Positions 32,401-41,581 are shown, counted from the stretch's first letter. The stretch is 64,000 bases of DNA from Polynucleobacter paludilacus (GCF_018687595.1 NZ_CP061298.1:558001-622000); one strand, 5' to 3'. Translations and numbers: made by a program. The notes: generated by a model not told the origin, from the sequence alone.

Positions 32401-33489
32401 TTGGCAGTTACAGTAGAAAACGTTCAGACAGTATTAAGCAGCATCATGAATCCGGATACTCAAAGCGATTTAATGGCTTGTGCCTCCATTAAAAACCTGA
32501 GTGTCAGCGATAACAACATCCATGTTGATGTAGTGCTGGGTTATCCCGCTAAAAGTCAGTTTCAAACGATCAAGGATTCGGTAGTTTCGCAATTAAAAAA
32601 GATTGCGGACGTAAAAAACATTGAGGTAAATGTCAGTAGCGATATCGTTGCCCACACGGTTCAGCGCGGCGTCAAATTATTACCTGGCGTGAAAAATATC
32701 ATTGCAGTCGCTAGCGGTAAAGGCGGTGTTGGGAAATCCACAACTGCAGTCAATTTGGCCTTAGCCCTTTCTGCCGAGGGTGCCAGCGTTGGAATTTTGG
32801 ATGCAGACATCTATGGCCCAAGTCTACCCATGATGCTCGGCATTAGCGGGCGACCAGAAAGCAAAGCAGAAAATACTATCGAGCCCATGGAAGGTCACGG
32901 CTTGCAAGCCAGTTCTATTGGTTTCTTAATTAATGAAGATAGTCCGATGGTATGGCGTGGCCCGATGGTCACTTCTGCCCTTGAACAATTACTGCGTCAA
33001 ACCCGTTGGCGCGACCTAGACTATTTAATTGTGGACATGCCACCGGGTACGGGAGATATTCAGTTAACGCTCAGTCAAAAAGTTCCCGTTACAGGTGCTG
33101 TGATTGTGACGACCCCTCAGGATATTGCCCTATTGGATGCGCGCAAGGGGCTCAAAATGTTTGAGAAGGTCGGTGTGCCGATTATTGGCATTGTGGAAAA
33201 CATGAGCACCTATATTTGCCCAAGCTGTGGACATGAAGAGCATGTCTTTGGTTCGGGTGGTGGACAAAAAATGTGCAGCGACTACGGCGTTGATTTTCTT
33301 GGATCCTTACCCTTGAACATCTCGATTCGTGAGCAATCGGATGCGGGTCGCCCAACCGTCGTTGCTGAGCCAGATGGCCCAATCAGTATGGTCTATCAGC
33401 AGATCGCCCGACAAATTGCGATTCGCATTGCAGGACTCGCTAAGGATATGAGCAGTAAGTTCCCGAATATCGTGATCCAGAATACTTAA
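32401..33489 (+). CDS. apbC: Iron-sulfur cluster carrier protein ApbC/Mrp
   Basis: This P-loop ATPase of the Mrp/NBP35 family carries [4Fe-4S] clusters to target proteins in the cytosol. An N-terminal MIP18-like (DUF59) domain covers residues 1-80. The deviant Walker A AVASGKGGVGKSTTAVNLA follows, then LDADIYGPSLPMM, VDMPPGTGD and the cluster cysteines in YICPSCGHEEHVFG. The start is TTG with GGAGAG upstream. At 362 residues it is normal. Confidence 0.95.
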   Translation: MAVTVENVQTVLSSIMNPDTQSDLMACASIKNLSVSDNNIHVDVVLGYPAKSQFQTIKDSVVSQLKKIADVKNIEVNVSSDIVAHTVQRGVKLLPGVKNIIAVASGKGGVGKSTTAVNLALALSAEGASVGILDADIYGPSLPMMLGISGRPESKAENTIEPMEGHGLQASSIGFLINEDSPMVWRGPMVTSALEQLLRQTRWRDLDYLIVDMPPGTGDIQLTLSQKVPVTGAVIVTTPQDIALLDARKGLKMFEKVGVPIIGIVENMSTYICPSCGHEEHVFGSGGGQKMCSDYGVDFLGSLPLNISIREQSDAGRPTVVAEPDGPISMVYQQIARQIAIRIAGLAKDMSSKFPNIVIQNT

Positions 33490-33499
33490 GATGAATATC

Positions 33500-34210
33500 T
33501 CAAGTGCGCACTAGCTCTTGAGACAAGAATCGTTGGGCCGCTGGTGTTTTAGGATTCAGAAAAAACTCACTAGTCTTTGCTACCTCTTGAATTTGACCAT
33601 CAGCAATAAAAATAACCTGTTCTGCCAGTCTTTTCACTTGGGCGAGTTGGTGGGAAGAAAAAATGACCTCAAGACCATCTTGCTGATATTGCCGCATCAT
33701 CGTTTCCACTTGCTCAGTAGCATGAGGATCGAGATTGGCTGTAGGCTCATCTAGTAATATCAGACTGGGCGACTGTAAAAGTGCGCGAGCCAAACAGAGC
33801 CTCTGCCTTTCACCTGCAGATAATTTTTGGGCTGGCGTATCAGCCAAGTGCTTCAGTCCTGCACGCCCCAGAGCTTGTTCGATATCAGCATCCGAGATCT
33901 TGGAATCAGTATCTCGAACCAGGGCCAGATTGGTTCTCGCAGATGCCTTAATCATGGCGGTGTGATGCAAGACTAAAGCTTTGCTCAGAGCAGAGTCAGA
34001 AAAGCGCAGGCTCCCGCTATCAGGTGCGATCAAGCCATGCAGTAGTTTTAGCAGGGTGGTCTTGCCTGCGCCATTTGGACCAATCACGGCAGTCATCTGA
34101 TCAAGATGAAGGATTGCATGTGGAATGTTGAGGATGACTTTATCTCGATCTTTGACCAGAATATGATCAAACTCAACCCACTGCTGCGTATGAGTAGATG
34201 GATTAAGCAT
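33500..34210 (-). CDS. ABC transporter ATP-binding protein, probable tungstate importer (TupC)
   Basis: This is an ABC ATPase with Walker A GPNGAGKTTLLKLL, signature LSAGERQRLCLARALL and Walker B LILLDEPTANLD. It follows a permease of the TupB type, and its start overlaps the permease stop by 8 bases. I choose MLNPSTHTQQW rather than a start five codons upstream. The transported ion is inferred from permease similarity and from the TupA-like protein encoded at 55271-56089; molybdate is an alternative. It lies tail to tail with apbC. Confidence 0.85.
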   Translation of the reverse strand: MLNPSTHTQQWVEFDHILVKDRDKVILNIPHAILHLDQMTAVIGPNGAGKTTLLKLLHGLIAPDSGSLRFSDSALSKALVLHHTAMIKASARTNLALVRDTDSKISDADIEQALGRAGLKHLADTPAQKLSAGERQRLCLARALLQSPSLILLDEPTANLDPHATEQVETMMRQYQQDGLEVIFSSHQLAQVKRLAEQVIFIADGQIQEVAKTSEFFLNPKTPAAQRFLSQELVRT

Positions 34211-34898
34211 AACGACGCTCTGCAATTTGGCGGACCATCAATGTGAGGAGGTTTGCCAATAAGACGACGCCCATCAGCACCATGCCCAGAGCAATAGCTA
34301 AAGGCAAATCTCCCTTACTGGTCTCTAGTGCAATAGCAGTTGTCATCGTGCGAGTAGCGTGATCGATGTTGCCGCCGACAATCATGACAGCGCCCACTTC
34401 TGAAATCGCTCTTGCTAAACCAGCCAAGATGACAATAGTGAGAGAGAAACGGCAGTCCCAGCAAAGCCATTTTAGAGTCGATTGATAAGGTAGTCTCAGC
34501 GCCATAAAAGAATCACGATGAGAGCGCCACGCATCTTCCAAAATTTGACGACTGAGAGCGGCAATCAGCGGGGTTGTGAGCAGAATCTGTGCCACGATCA
34601 TGCCAGGCACAGTAAACAGCCACCCTAAAACACCTAGTGGGCCAGAGCGCGATAGCAGAAGGTAGACTAGGACACCTACGATGACAGTGGGTACCCCCAT
34701 CAGGGTATTTAACAAGACCACGACGATTTTTTTACCCTTGAATTCTTCCACTGCAAGAATGGCTCCTAAGGGCAGACCAAGCAGCGCCCCCACCAAAAGG
34801 GCGATCAGACTCACTTGCAGGGAAACCCATACGATCCCCAGTAGGGCTTGATCCTGGTGGGCGAGAAGGGCGAAAGCCCCTTGAAATGCAGTGAACAT
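34203..34898 (-). CDS. ABC transporter permease, probable tungstate importer (TupB)
   Basis: This is a 231-residue inner-membrane permease of the molybdate/tungstate type. It has about five to six helices and the EAA-like region RSHRDSFMALRLPYQSTLKW. The stretch GLARAISEVGAVMIVGGNI and the block with THTMTTA-like residues (ATRTMTTAIALETSKG) are characteristic of TupB. No binding-protein gene is adjacent. The start ATG gives MFTAFQGAFALLAHQD. Confidence 0.85.
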   Translation of the reverse strand: MFTAFQGAFALLAHQDQALLGIVWVSLQVSLIALLVGALLGLPLGAILAVEEFKGKKIVVVLLNTLMGVPTVIVGVLVYLLLSRSGPLGVLGWLFTVPGMIVAQILLTTPLIAALSRQILEDAWRSHRDSFMALRLPYQSTLKWLCWDCRFSLTIVILAGLARAISEVGAVMIVGGNIDHATRTMTTAIALETSKGDLPLAIALGMVLMGVVLLANLLTLMVRQIAERRYA

Positions 34899-34962
34899 GA
34901 CTCGATTCTATCAAGGGGGTGGCAAAATGGCTTTAATGCGATTGATTTCACAATTCCGGTAA

Positions 34963-35166
34963 ATGGCCCAAATCATTTGTCTATGCAATGAGATCTTGGA
35001 TCTGGATCTCCGAGACTATCTCGATAGCCACAGCATCAATTCGATTGATGAGTTGCGAGAGGCTGCCTCAATTTGTAATAAATGCATGCAATGCCAGGAA
35101 TTGGTTGAGTCAGAAATCTATTCTGCTCGCATCCGCCGTCAAAATGCAGAGGCTTCCAAAACGTGA
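34963..35166 (+). CDS. BFD-like [2Fe-2S]-binding small protein
   Basis: This 67-residue protein has the cysteine pattern of bacterioferritin-associated ferredoxin: Cys6 and Cys8 in IICLCNEI, Cys38 and Cys41 in ICNKCMQC. This pattern binds a [2Fe-2S] cluster. In the family such proteins help release iron from bacterioferritin, or are domains in larger enzymes. No bacterioferritin gene is nearby, and an extra Cys44 is present. Its stop overlaps the next start by three bases, which suggests coupling with a phosphoesterase of unknown link. Confidence 0.85.
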   Translation: MAQIICLCNEILDLDLRDYLDSHSINSIDELREAASICNKCMQCQELVESEIYSARIRRQNAEASKT

Positions 35167-35909
35167 GCTCACCCCAGCGATTTAGCGTACTCAGCATCAA
35201 CATGCATAAAGGAGTTTCTCCACTGCACCGTCACGCGACGGTACATCAATTACGACAGAAAATTCGGATCCAGCATCCTGACCTATTATTTCTCCAAGAA
35301 TTACAGCAAGAGCATCGCACTCGTGCGAATCGATATCGCCATTGGCCTGAAAACGAATTAACCCATTTTTTGTCTGAAGATTTTTGGCACGATTGGCATT
35401 ACGGCAAGAATGCAGAATATGCTAACGGTCATCATGGCAACGCCATCCTTTCGAAACATCCTTTGCAAAAGGGTAAGAATTACGATATTTCTGCTTACCG
35501 CTTTGAGAAGCGCGGCCTATTGCATAGCGCGATCAAGCTACCTGGGTATCAACAAGCGATTCATTGCTTCTGCGTTCATCTTGCGCTCTTTCAGAAAGGC
35601 CGAGAGCGGCAATTGGAGGAAATTATTCATTACATCAGTCAACTGACCCATCATGAGCCTACGATCGTGGCGGGAGACTTTAATGATTGGCGCAAAAGGG
35701 TCAGCGCCCCAATGCTAGATGCCGGATTTAGCGAGGTTTTTGAGGTTCTTACTGGATCGCCAGCCAAAACATTCCCGAGTTTTAAGCCCATGTTGGCCAT
35801 GGATCGAATTTACGTGCGCGGTATCAAAATTCATTCAGCACAAATCTTGCATGATTGGTTGCGTTTGTCCGATCACTTGGGCATTACCGCTGAATTGGAG
35901 TGTCTATGA
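35163..35909 (+). CDS. Endonuclease/exonuclease/phosphatase (EEP) family hydrolase
   Basis: This is a 248-residue EEP-superfamily metal-dependent hydrolase. Motifs in order are INMHKGVSP, FLQELQQEH, the central HGNAILSKHPL, VAGDFNDWRKR and LSDHLGITAEL, containing the expected Asn, Glu, Asp and His. Members act on nucleic acids, sphingolipids or inositol phosphates. The close coupling with cardiolipin synthase downstream (overlapping stop/start) suggests a phospholipid-related role, as an inference. The start is GTG. Confidence 0.88.
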   Translation: MSSPQRFSVLSINMHKGVSPLHRHATVHQLRQKIRIQHPDLLFLQELQQEHRTRANRYRHWPENELTHFLSEDFWHDWHYGKNAEYANGHHGNAILSKHPLQKGKNYDISAYRFEKRGLLHSAIKLPGYQQAIHCFCVHLALFQKGRERQLEEIIHYISQLTHHEPTIVAGDFNDWRKRVSAPMLDAGFSEVFEVLTGSPAKTFPSFKPMLAMDRIYVRGIKIHSAQILHDWLRLSDHLGITAELECL

Positions 35910-37384
35910 ATCATCCCTGGAATTACGTGCTGCAATCCATGCTGGGTGTCACCTCGCTTTGGATTACTTTACTTCATGTATTGGTGGTAGGTGTCTTTGC
36001 GATCCAATTACTGTTAGTGAGAAGACCGGTTGCCGTTGCTTTTGCTTGGCTCTTTATTGTGGCGACTTTACCGCTGCTCGGAATTCTCTTGTTTTTCATG
36101 ATTGGTGAGCGCCCAGTAGGCCGTAAGCTGCGCAGAAAAATCACGCGCATGGAAGAGCACTATGCGCAGATTACCCAAACCATGCGGGAGCGTTATGCAG
36201 GAGACAAGCAGTTTCTGCCTCAGGAAGCAAAAGCCTTAAGTCTTCTCGTCGAGGCGAATAACGGCACTCCAGCTGTTGCCGGCAATCGGGTGACATTGCA
36301 CACCGACTCCTTGGTGATTTTGCAAGCAATGATCGAGGATATTGAGAACGCCAAAAAATCACTGCATCTTGAGTTTTATATCTGGGCCGTGGGCGGTCAG
36401 GCAGATCGTGTCTGCGAAGCCCTCATTACTGCCGCAAAACGCGGGGTTGCTTGCCGTGTTTTGCTTGATTCACTGGGTAGCAAGGATTGGTTTAAGTCTG
36501 GTTGGCCAGCAAGATTTAAAGCTGCAGGTATTGAATTGACTGAGGCACTCCCGATTCAATTGGGACGCTTTCAATTTCGTCGGGCTGATTTACGTCTACA
36601 TCGCAAGATCTTCGTGATTGATGGTGCAGTAGTGTGGACCGGTAGTATGAATTTAGTTGACCCCCGTACCTTTAAACAAAATGCGGGAGTGGGTGAGTGG
36701 GTTGATGCCATGGTACGAGTAGAAGGCCCTATCGCTTCGCAGTTCGAGTTAACCTTTTTGTTCGACTGGAGTGTGGATAACACTGCCATCTACCAATTTT
36801 CTGATCCTGAGCCACTGGGATCACCAGATGCGGGGCATGTATTAGCACAGTGCTGCGCCTCAGGCCCCGTTTATCGCGATGACATCCTGTATCAAATGCT
36901 GCTTTCCACCATCATGGATGCACGCGAAGAGTTGACTATTACTACGCCGTATTTTGGGCCCGATGAAGGCTTGATTCAGGCGCTTATTGCTGCAGCAAGA
37001 CGGGGCGTCAATGTCACCTTAATTGTTCCCAAGCAAAATGATTCAACGCTCGTTGCATTCAGTAGCAGAAGTTTTTATGGGGACCTCATGAATGGTGGCG
37101 TCAATATTGCTGAGTTTCATGGAGGCCTTTTGCATACCAAGTCGATGTTAGTAGATCGCCGTATTGCGGTTTTTGGATCGGTCAATTTAGACCAACGCAG
37201 CTTGCGCCTCAATTTCGAAATCAGTCTCATTGTTTATAACGAGCCCTTCTGTGCCAATCTCCAAAAACTCACCGAGAGCTATTTGCGGCAGTCGAATTTG
37301 GTTAATCCCGTCATCTGGGCCAAGCGTTCACGCTGGCACCTCATTCTGGAAAACGTAGTGCAGCTGATGTCACCCTTACTCTAA
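35906..37384 (+). CDS. cls: Cardiolipin synthase (phospholipase D family)
   Basis: Cardiolipin synthase joins phosphatidylglycerol molecules at the inner membrane. Two N-terminal helices (about residues 15-70) are followed by two PLD domains with HKD motifs: LHRKIFVIDGAVVWTGSMN and LHTKSMLVDRRIAVFGSVN. At 492 residues it resembles ClsA. I start it at the ATG overlapping the upstream stop (ATGA). Its stop overlaps the next gene's ATG (TAATG), so four consecutive cistrons overlap. Confidence 0.94.
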   Translation: MNHPWNYVLQSMLGVTSLWITLLHVLVVGVFAIQLLLVRRPVAVAFAWLFIVATLPLLGILLFFMIGERPVGRKLRRKITRMEEHYAQITQTMRERYAGDKQFLPQEAKALSLLVEANNGTPAVAGNRVTLHTDSLVILQAMIEDIENAKKSLHLEFYIWAVGGQADRVCEALITAAKRGVACRVLLDSLGSKDWFKSGWPARFKAAGIELTEALPIQLGRFQFRRADLRLHRKIFVIDGAVVWTGSMNLVDPRTFKQNAGVGEWVDAMVRVEGPIASQFELTFLFDWSVDNTAIYQFSDPEPLGSPDAGHVLAQCCASGPVYRDDILYQMLLSTIMDAREELTITTPYFGPDEGLIQALIAAARRGVNVTLIVPKQNDSTLVAFSSRSFYGDLMNGGVNIAEFHGGLLHTKSMLVDRRIAVFGSVNLDQRSLRLNFEISLIVYNEPFCANLQKLTESYLRQSNLVNPVIWAKRSRWHLILENVVQLMSPLL

Positions 37385-37887
37385 TGGAAGATCTTCTTCA
37401 CTCTTTTTTCCATTGGTTTGGTATGCCTGCAGTTGGACTACCCATGGTCTTTGTTACGGCTTTCGTTTCAGCAACACTCTTGCCGATCGGCTCTGAGCCA
37501 GTACTATTTGGTTACATTGCAGTGAACCCTGAATGGTATTGGATTGCTATCGGAGTAGCTACTTTGGGGAACTCCTTAGGGGGCTTATTTGACTGGTGGC
37601 TTGGGTTAATCAGTCGTAATGGTTTTGAGTCTTTAAAGGGGCCAACCAATAGCCGCGTCCAAAGCTGGCTTGAGGCTCGTGGACCCAAAATGCTCTTGCT
37701 GTCTTGGCTGCCAGGGCTTGGTGACCCTCTTTGCATAGCCGCGGGATGGTTGCGCCTACCTTGGTTATCTTGCTTGGTATACATGGCAATTGGTAAATTT
37801 TTGCGTTATGTGACTATCACTTGGCTCCTGACATTAATCCCGCACGCATTTTGGGAACATTTAGGGCATTTCATTTACCGTATTTAA
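37384..37887 (+). CDS. YqaA family membrane protein (SNARE-associated/DedA-like)
   Basis: This is a 167-residue membrane protein of the YqaA/DedA-related (VTT) family, with about four helices. LLPIGSEPVLFGYI, GNSLGGLFDWWLG and WLPGLGDPLCIAAGWLRLP are the conserved blocks, with the acidic and arginine residues seen in lipid scramblases and transporters of this fold. It begins at the ATG overlapping the cls stop. The company of cls suggests a role in phospholipid handling. Confidence 0.88.
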   Translation: MEDLLHSFFHWFGMPAVGLPMVFVTAFVSATLLPIGSEPVLFGYIAVNPEWYWIAIGVATLGNSLGGLFDWWLGLISRNGFESLKGPTNSRVQSWLEARGPKMLLLSWLPGLGDPLCIAAGWLRLPWLSCLVYMAIGKFLRYVTITWLLTLIPHAFWEHLGHFIYRI

Positions 37888-37945
37888 ATGCAATTCCTGT
37901 ATCCTCGAATTTCCTTCCAGTACATTATTTATTGCGAAAAATAAC

Positions 37946-38722
37946 ATGTCCCAATTAAAAGGTAAAACTGCATTAGTAACCGGTTCAACTAGCGGAATTG
38001 GTTTGGCAATGGCTATCGGCCTAGCAAAGCAGGGCGCTAACATCATGGTCAATGGCTTTGGTGAAAAAGATGATGCGATTGCCCAAATTCAAGCTTGCGG
38101 TGTTGAGGTGGACTACCACGGCGCTGATATGAGTAAGCCCGATGAAATTGCCGATTTAATCCGCCAGACCGAGAAGCGCTTTGGCTCCCTGGATATCTTG
38201 GTTAATAACGCCGGCATCCAACATACTGCTAATGTTGAAGACTTTCCTGCGGACAAATGGGATGCCATTATCGCGATCAATCTCAGCTCGGCATTCCATA
38301 CCACGCATCACGCTCTTCCTGGAATGAAAAAACGCAACTGGGGCAGAATTATTAACATCGCCTCAGTACATGGTTTAGTGGGCTCCGCCCAAAAGTCGGC
38401 TTATGTTGCAGCTAAACATGGCATTGTGGGCTTAACTAAAGTAGTTGCGCTCGAGAATGCACATACGGGAATTACATGCAATGCGATTTGCCCAGGTTGG
38501 GTTTTGACGCCCCTAGTTCAAAAACAAGTCGATGCGAGGGCGGAGCGCGAAAAGATTTCGAATGAGCAGGCCAAGCATGATTTGGTGGCCGAGAAACAGC
38601 CCTCGGGTAATTTTGTTGCCCCCGAGCAGCTAGCTGCACTAGCGGTATTCCTATCTGGCCCAGATGCTTCAGAAGTGCGTGGGGTGGCCTGGAATATGGA
38701 TGGTGGCTGGACTGCCCAGTAA
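37946..38722 (+). CDS. bdhA: 3-hydroxybutyrate dehydrogenase
   Basis: This is a 258-residue short-chain dehydrogenase that oxidises D-3-hydroxybutyrate to acetoacetate with NAD+. TGSTSGIGLAMA is the nucleotide-binding motif, NNAGIQH follows, the catalytic Ser/Tyr/Lys are in IASVHGLV and YVAAKHG, and NAICPGWVLTPLV is typical of the family. The C-terminal GVAWNMDGGWTAQ agrees. The enzyme supports use of stored polyhydroxybutyrate; a phasin-like gene is at 50901. Confidence 0.94.
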   Translation: MSQLKGKTALVTGSTSGIGLAMAIGLAKQGANIMVNGFGEKDDAIAQIQACGVEVDYHGADMSKPDEIADLIRQTEKRFGSLDILVNNAGIQHTANVEDFPADKWDAIIAINLSSAFHTTHHALPGMKKRNWGRIINIASVHGLVGSAQKSAYVAAKHGIVGLTKVVALENAHTGITCNAICPGWVLTPLVQKQVDARAEREKISNEQAKHDLVAEKQPSGNFVAPEQLAALAVFLSGPDASEVRGVAWNMDGGWTAQ

Positions 38723-38863
38723 GCTGAGCGCATAGATAAGGCATAAGTACTTGTTTTACATCATAAAAAATGTATGACGAGATGATGACGGCAAGCGCTA
38801 ATTCCGGGACCATAGAATGGTTTATAGTTAGCACGCATTCAGATTAATAAAGGAGATCCTGAC

Positions 38864-39457
38864 ATGGCTTCAATTTTGACTTCTCTTGGGCGCACTGTAT
38901 TTGCAGGCTTTGTGCTCCTCGTTTTGATCCTCTTGGCACTAGGCGCAAACTTTAGCGCACCCGAGTTGCCATTTGTATTCCGCTGGTTACATGTGATGTG
39001 CGGAATCATGTGGATTGGTTTGCTCTGGTACTTTAACTTTGTACAAATTCCATCCATGCCAAAGATTCCTGATGAGCAAAAGCCAGCGATTGGTAAAGTG
39101 ATTGCCCCTGCGGCTTTGTTTTGGTTCCGTTGGGCAGCACTCTTCACAGTGGTGACCGGCATCATCCTGGCTGCTTTGAATGGCTACATTCATCAAGCGT
39201 TTACTTTGCAGGCTCCATTCCGTGCGATTGGTTTGGGCATGTGGATTGCTTTGGTAATGGCCTTTAACGTTTGGTTCATCATTTGGCCAAATCAGAAACG
39301 CGCCCTCGGCATCGTTGCCGTGGAAGCTGATGTCAAAGCAAAATCGGCTCGCGTAGCGATGTTGACATCCCGCATCAACACTTTGCTTTCGATCCCAATG
39401 TTGTTCTTGATGGTTGCACAGTCATGGAGCAGGGTTTGGTTAGTAGTAATTTCCTAA
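38864..39457 (+). CDS. PuuD-like membrane protein (urate oxidase N-terminal domain)
   Basis: This 197-residue protein has about five membrane helices and matches the membrane domain of PuuD (PF06181). LHVMCGIMWIGLLWYFNFVQ and LFWFRWAALFTVVTGI are the conserved parts. PuuD proteins linked to urate hydroxylation have a C-terminal cytochrome c domain, absent here, so urate oxidation is not supported. The start ATG has AGGAGATCC upstream. A strong terminator follows. Confidence 0.82.
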   Translation: MASILTSLGRTVFAGFVLLVLILLALGANFSAPELPFVFRWLHVMCGIMWIGLLWYFNFVQIPSMPKIPDEQKPAIGKVIAPAALFWFRWAALFTVVTGIILAALNGYIHQAFTLQAPFRAIGLGMWIALVMAFNVWFIIWPNQKRALGIVAVEADVKAKSARVAMLTSRINTLLSIPMLFLMVAQSWSRVWLVVIS

Positions 39458-39476
39458 TCAATAATGATTTTTAGAA

Positions 39477-39502
39477 GAGGCCCGCATTGCGGGCCTTTTT
39501 AT
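39477..39502 (+). terminator. Rho-independent terminator after the PuuD-like gene
   Basis: A perfect 7-bp stem GGCCCGC-ATT-GCGGGCC is followed by TTTTTATTTA. It lies about 20 bases after the stop codon. Confidence 0.92.
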
Positions 39503-39603
39503 TTATATCGAGACAATCAACCCCTCAGCCAAATCACCTCAGCAAAATTCACCAAAGTTTGCTACATTCATAGAGTCAGTTCAACCCCATTAGAAAGAGC
39601 GCA

Positions 39604-40704
39604 ATGTCCGGAAAAGAAATCATGTTCACCCCAACTCAACTCGGTGCTATTGGCATCAAAAATCGTTTGGTGATGGCACCCCTCACCAGAATGCGTGCCG
39701 TTGCTGGTGATGTTCCTAACCCCTTAGCAAAGACCTATTACAGCCAAAGAGCAAGCGCAGGACTCATCATTACCGAAGCAACTCAAATCTCTCCCTTGGG
39801 TATGGGTTATCCAGCGACTCCTGGTATCTATTCCCCAGAACAAACTGCTGCATGGAAAGAGATTGTGGATGCGGTCCACGCCAAGGGAGGTGCCATTGTG
39901 GCGCAACTATGGCACGTAGGACGAATTTCTCACTCCTCCTTGCATCCTCAAGAAGGGCTGCCAGAAGCGCCTTCAGCAATTGCTCCTGCAGGCCAAACCT
40001 ATGGCGCTGATTGGAAGCTGCACGACTATGAGACCCCAAAAGCGATGACCGAGGCAGATATTGCTCGCCTCTTACAAGAGTTCAAACAAGCGGCACAGAA
40101 TGCAAAGGCTGCTGGTTTTGATGGGATTGAAATTCACTCTGCTAATGGCTACTTGTTAGACCAATTCTTGCAAGATAAAACCAATCATCGTTCCGACCAA
40201 TATGGCGGCTCAATTGAAAATCGGATACGTTTGCTTGGTGAGGTAATCGAAGCGGTAGCGACAGTCTATCCAAGTGATCGCATTGGTGTGCGTCTCTCAC
40301 CTTATGGCAGCTTTAACGATATTGCAGATAGCGATCCAGTAGCCTTATTCACAGAAGTAATTCATAAGCTGAATACCTATGGACTAGCTTATCTTCATAT
40401 GATCGAGCCTCGCTCAACCTCTGCTGGTGGCAATGACCAACACGATGAGGCTGCTCCAGTCACCTCTGAGTTATTCAGGGCTTTATTCAAAGGCAAGTTC
40501 ATTACTGCTGGTGGATATGACCAGGCCTTGGGTGAAAAAGTATTGGAAGAGGGTTTGGCAGATGCGGTTGCCTATGGCCGAATTTATATTGCCAACCCGG
40601 ATTTGGTGGAGCGCTTCAAACAGAATGCCCCACTCAATCCTTATGACCGTAAGACTTTCTACGGCGGTGGTGAAGCAGGGTATACCGATTACCCCAGTCT
40701 GTAA
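39604..40704 (+). CDS. Old yellow enzyme family alkene reductase (NemA-like)
   Basis: This is a 366-residue FMN flavoprotein of the OYE family that reduces activated double bonds, nitrate esters or N-ethylmaleimide with NADPH. The N-terminal RLVMAPLTRMRAV, the flavin and substrate site AQLWHVGRISH, IHSANGYLLDQFLQDKTNHR and YGGSIENRIRL are conserved. An in-frame ATG at codon 7 is an alternative start. The physiological substrate is unknown. A terminator follows. Confidence 0.93.
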   Translation: MSGKEIMFTPTQLGAIGIKNRLVMAPLTRMRAVAGDVPNPLAKTYYSQRASAGLIITEATQISPLGMGYPATPGIYSPEQTAAWKEIVDAVHAKGGAIVAQLWHVGRISHSSLHPQEGLPEAPSAIAPAGQTYGADWKLHDYETPKAMTEADIARLLQEFKQAAQNAKAAGFDGIEIHSANGYLLDQFLQDKTNHRSDQYGGSIENRIRLLGEVIEAVATVYPSDRIGVRLSPYGSFNDIADSDPVALFTEVIHKLNTYGLAYLHMIEPRSTSAGGNDQHDEAAPVTSELFRALFKGKFITAGGYDQALGEKVLEEGLADAVAYGRIYIANPDLVERFKQNAPLNPYDRKTFYGGGEAGYTDYPSL

Positions 40705-40722
40705 TTAGCTAAACATGAAACG

Positions 40723-40754
40723 ATAAGGCCCAGTTTTTCTGGGTCTTATTTTTT
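40723..40754 (+). terminator. Rho-independent terminator after the OYE gene
   Basis: The stem ATAAGGCCCAG-TTTTT-CTGGGTCTTAT (one G-T pair) is followed by TTTTTTGG. It overlaps the last codons of the minus-strand small membrane protein gene. Confidence 0.88.
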
Positions 40755-40928
40755 GGTTTGATCGGTATTGTCTTTGATTAGGCCGTACTGATTGGCAGCA
40801 ATGATGAGCGCAATAGATGCGCATCCCAGTGCAAAAAATTGCCACTGGTGCAGAATGGCTGTGCCGATGACGGTCATCAAAATTGTCCAGCCCATGACGA
40901 GCTTGGCTTTGGTATTGAAAGGCTTCAT
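40746..40928 (-). CDS. Small two-helix membrane protein of unknown function
   Basis: This 60-residue product has two hydrophobic segments (about 10-28 and 31-48) and a short charged tail. I do not recognise a family. Its start overlaps the stop of the cytochrome b561 gene (ATGA), supporting a real coupled cistron. It could be an accessory of that cytochrome, by analogy with other small subunits, but nothing in the sequence proves it. Confidence 0.65.
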   Translation of the reverse strand: MKPFNTKAKLVMGWTILMTVIGTAILHQWQFFALGCASIALIIAANQYGLIKDNTDQTKK

Positions 40929-41491
40929 TTTGATCCTTGAGGAGATTGCTCAGACAGTGAAGAACGACGATACAACATGCGCTGAAGTGTATCGTTTTTT
41001 AAGACAAAGTGCTGCCAGATGGCACTGAAAGCGTGCAAACCAATCAAATAGTAGAGTGCATTACCCAGCCATTCGTGAGCTGCTTTGAAGCTCTTCTTCA
41101 CAGCGGGGTTATTTTGAATCAGGTTGGGCAGCTCCCATCCCAGCCAATCAACTGACTTATTACCCGCTTGTAAAAAGATTACCCCAAGTATCGGCAGGAG
41201 GAGCAGCAGGCAATACAGCAGGGTATGCATGACTTTTCGTAGCACGGTCACTACACGGTTGACTGTAATCGATGAGGGATTGCCAAAATAGGATTTAGCA
41301 AAGAGTCTGAGGACGACGCTGATCAAAATGAGTTGCCCTAAATAGCCATGTATGGTTTTGCAAAGCTCGCGGGGAGGGCTACCTTTAATAAATTGGCCTT
41401 TTAATTCGATCGAGGCCAGGGCTAGAACTACTAAAAGAAAAATAAACCAGTGAAAGAAAATCAGAACGGGGTGATAGCGTTGAATAGTCAT
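40925..41491 (-). CDS. Cytochrome b561-type diheme membrane protein
   Basis: This is a 188-residue four-helix cytochrome b of the CybB/YodB type. The N-terminus MTIQRYHPVLIFFHWFIF holds a heme-ligating His, and further histidines are in LCKTIHGYLGQ, RKVMHTLLY and GLHAFSAIWQHF. Family members oxidise quinols or superoxide. I use the ATG giving MTIQRYHP, because an upstream extension is not conserved. A small two-helix membrane protein follows with overlapping codons. Confidence 0.9.
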   Translation of the reverse strand: MTIQRYHPVLIFFHWFIFLLVVLALASIELKGQFIKGSPPRELCKTIHGYLGQLILISVVLRLFAKSYFGNPSSITVNRVVTVLRKVMHTLLYCLLLLLPILGVIFLQAGNKSVDWLGWELPNLIQNNPAVKKSFKAAHEWLGNALYYLIGLHAFSAIWQHFVLKNDTLQRMLYRRSSLSEQSPQGSK

Positions 41492-41581
41492 GTGAACACA
41501 AAAAAGATAATGTGTGTTCATGATAGTAAAACTCATTGACTATGATTCTTGCATGGTCAATTTACGAACCAGAAACAATCA

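Noticed and set aside
38864..39457. Urate hydroxylase for purine breakdown
   Set aside because: The cytochrome c domain and other purine catabolic genes are missing.
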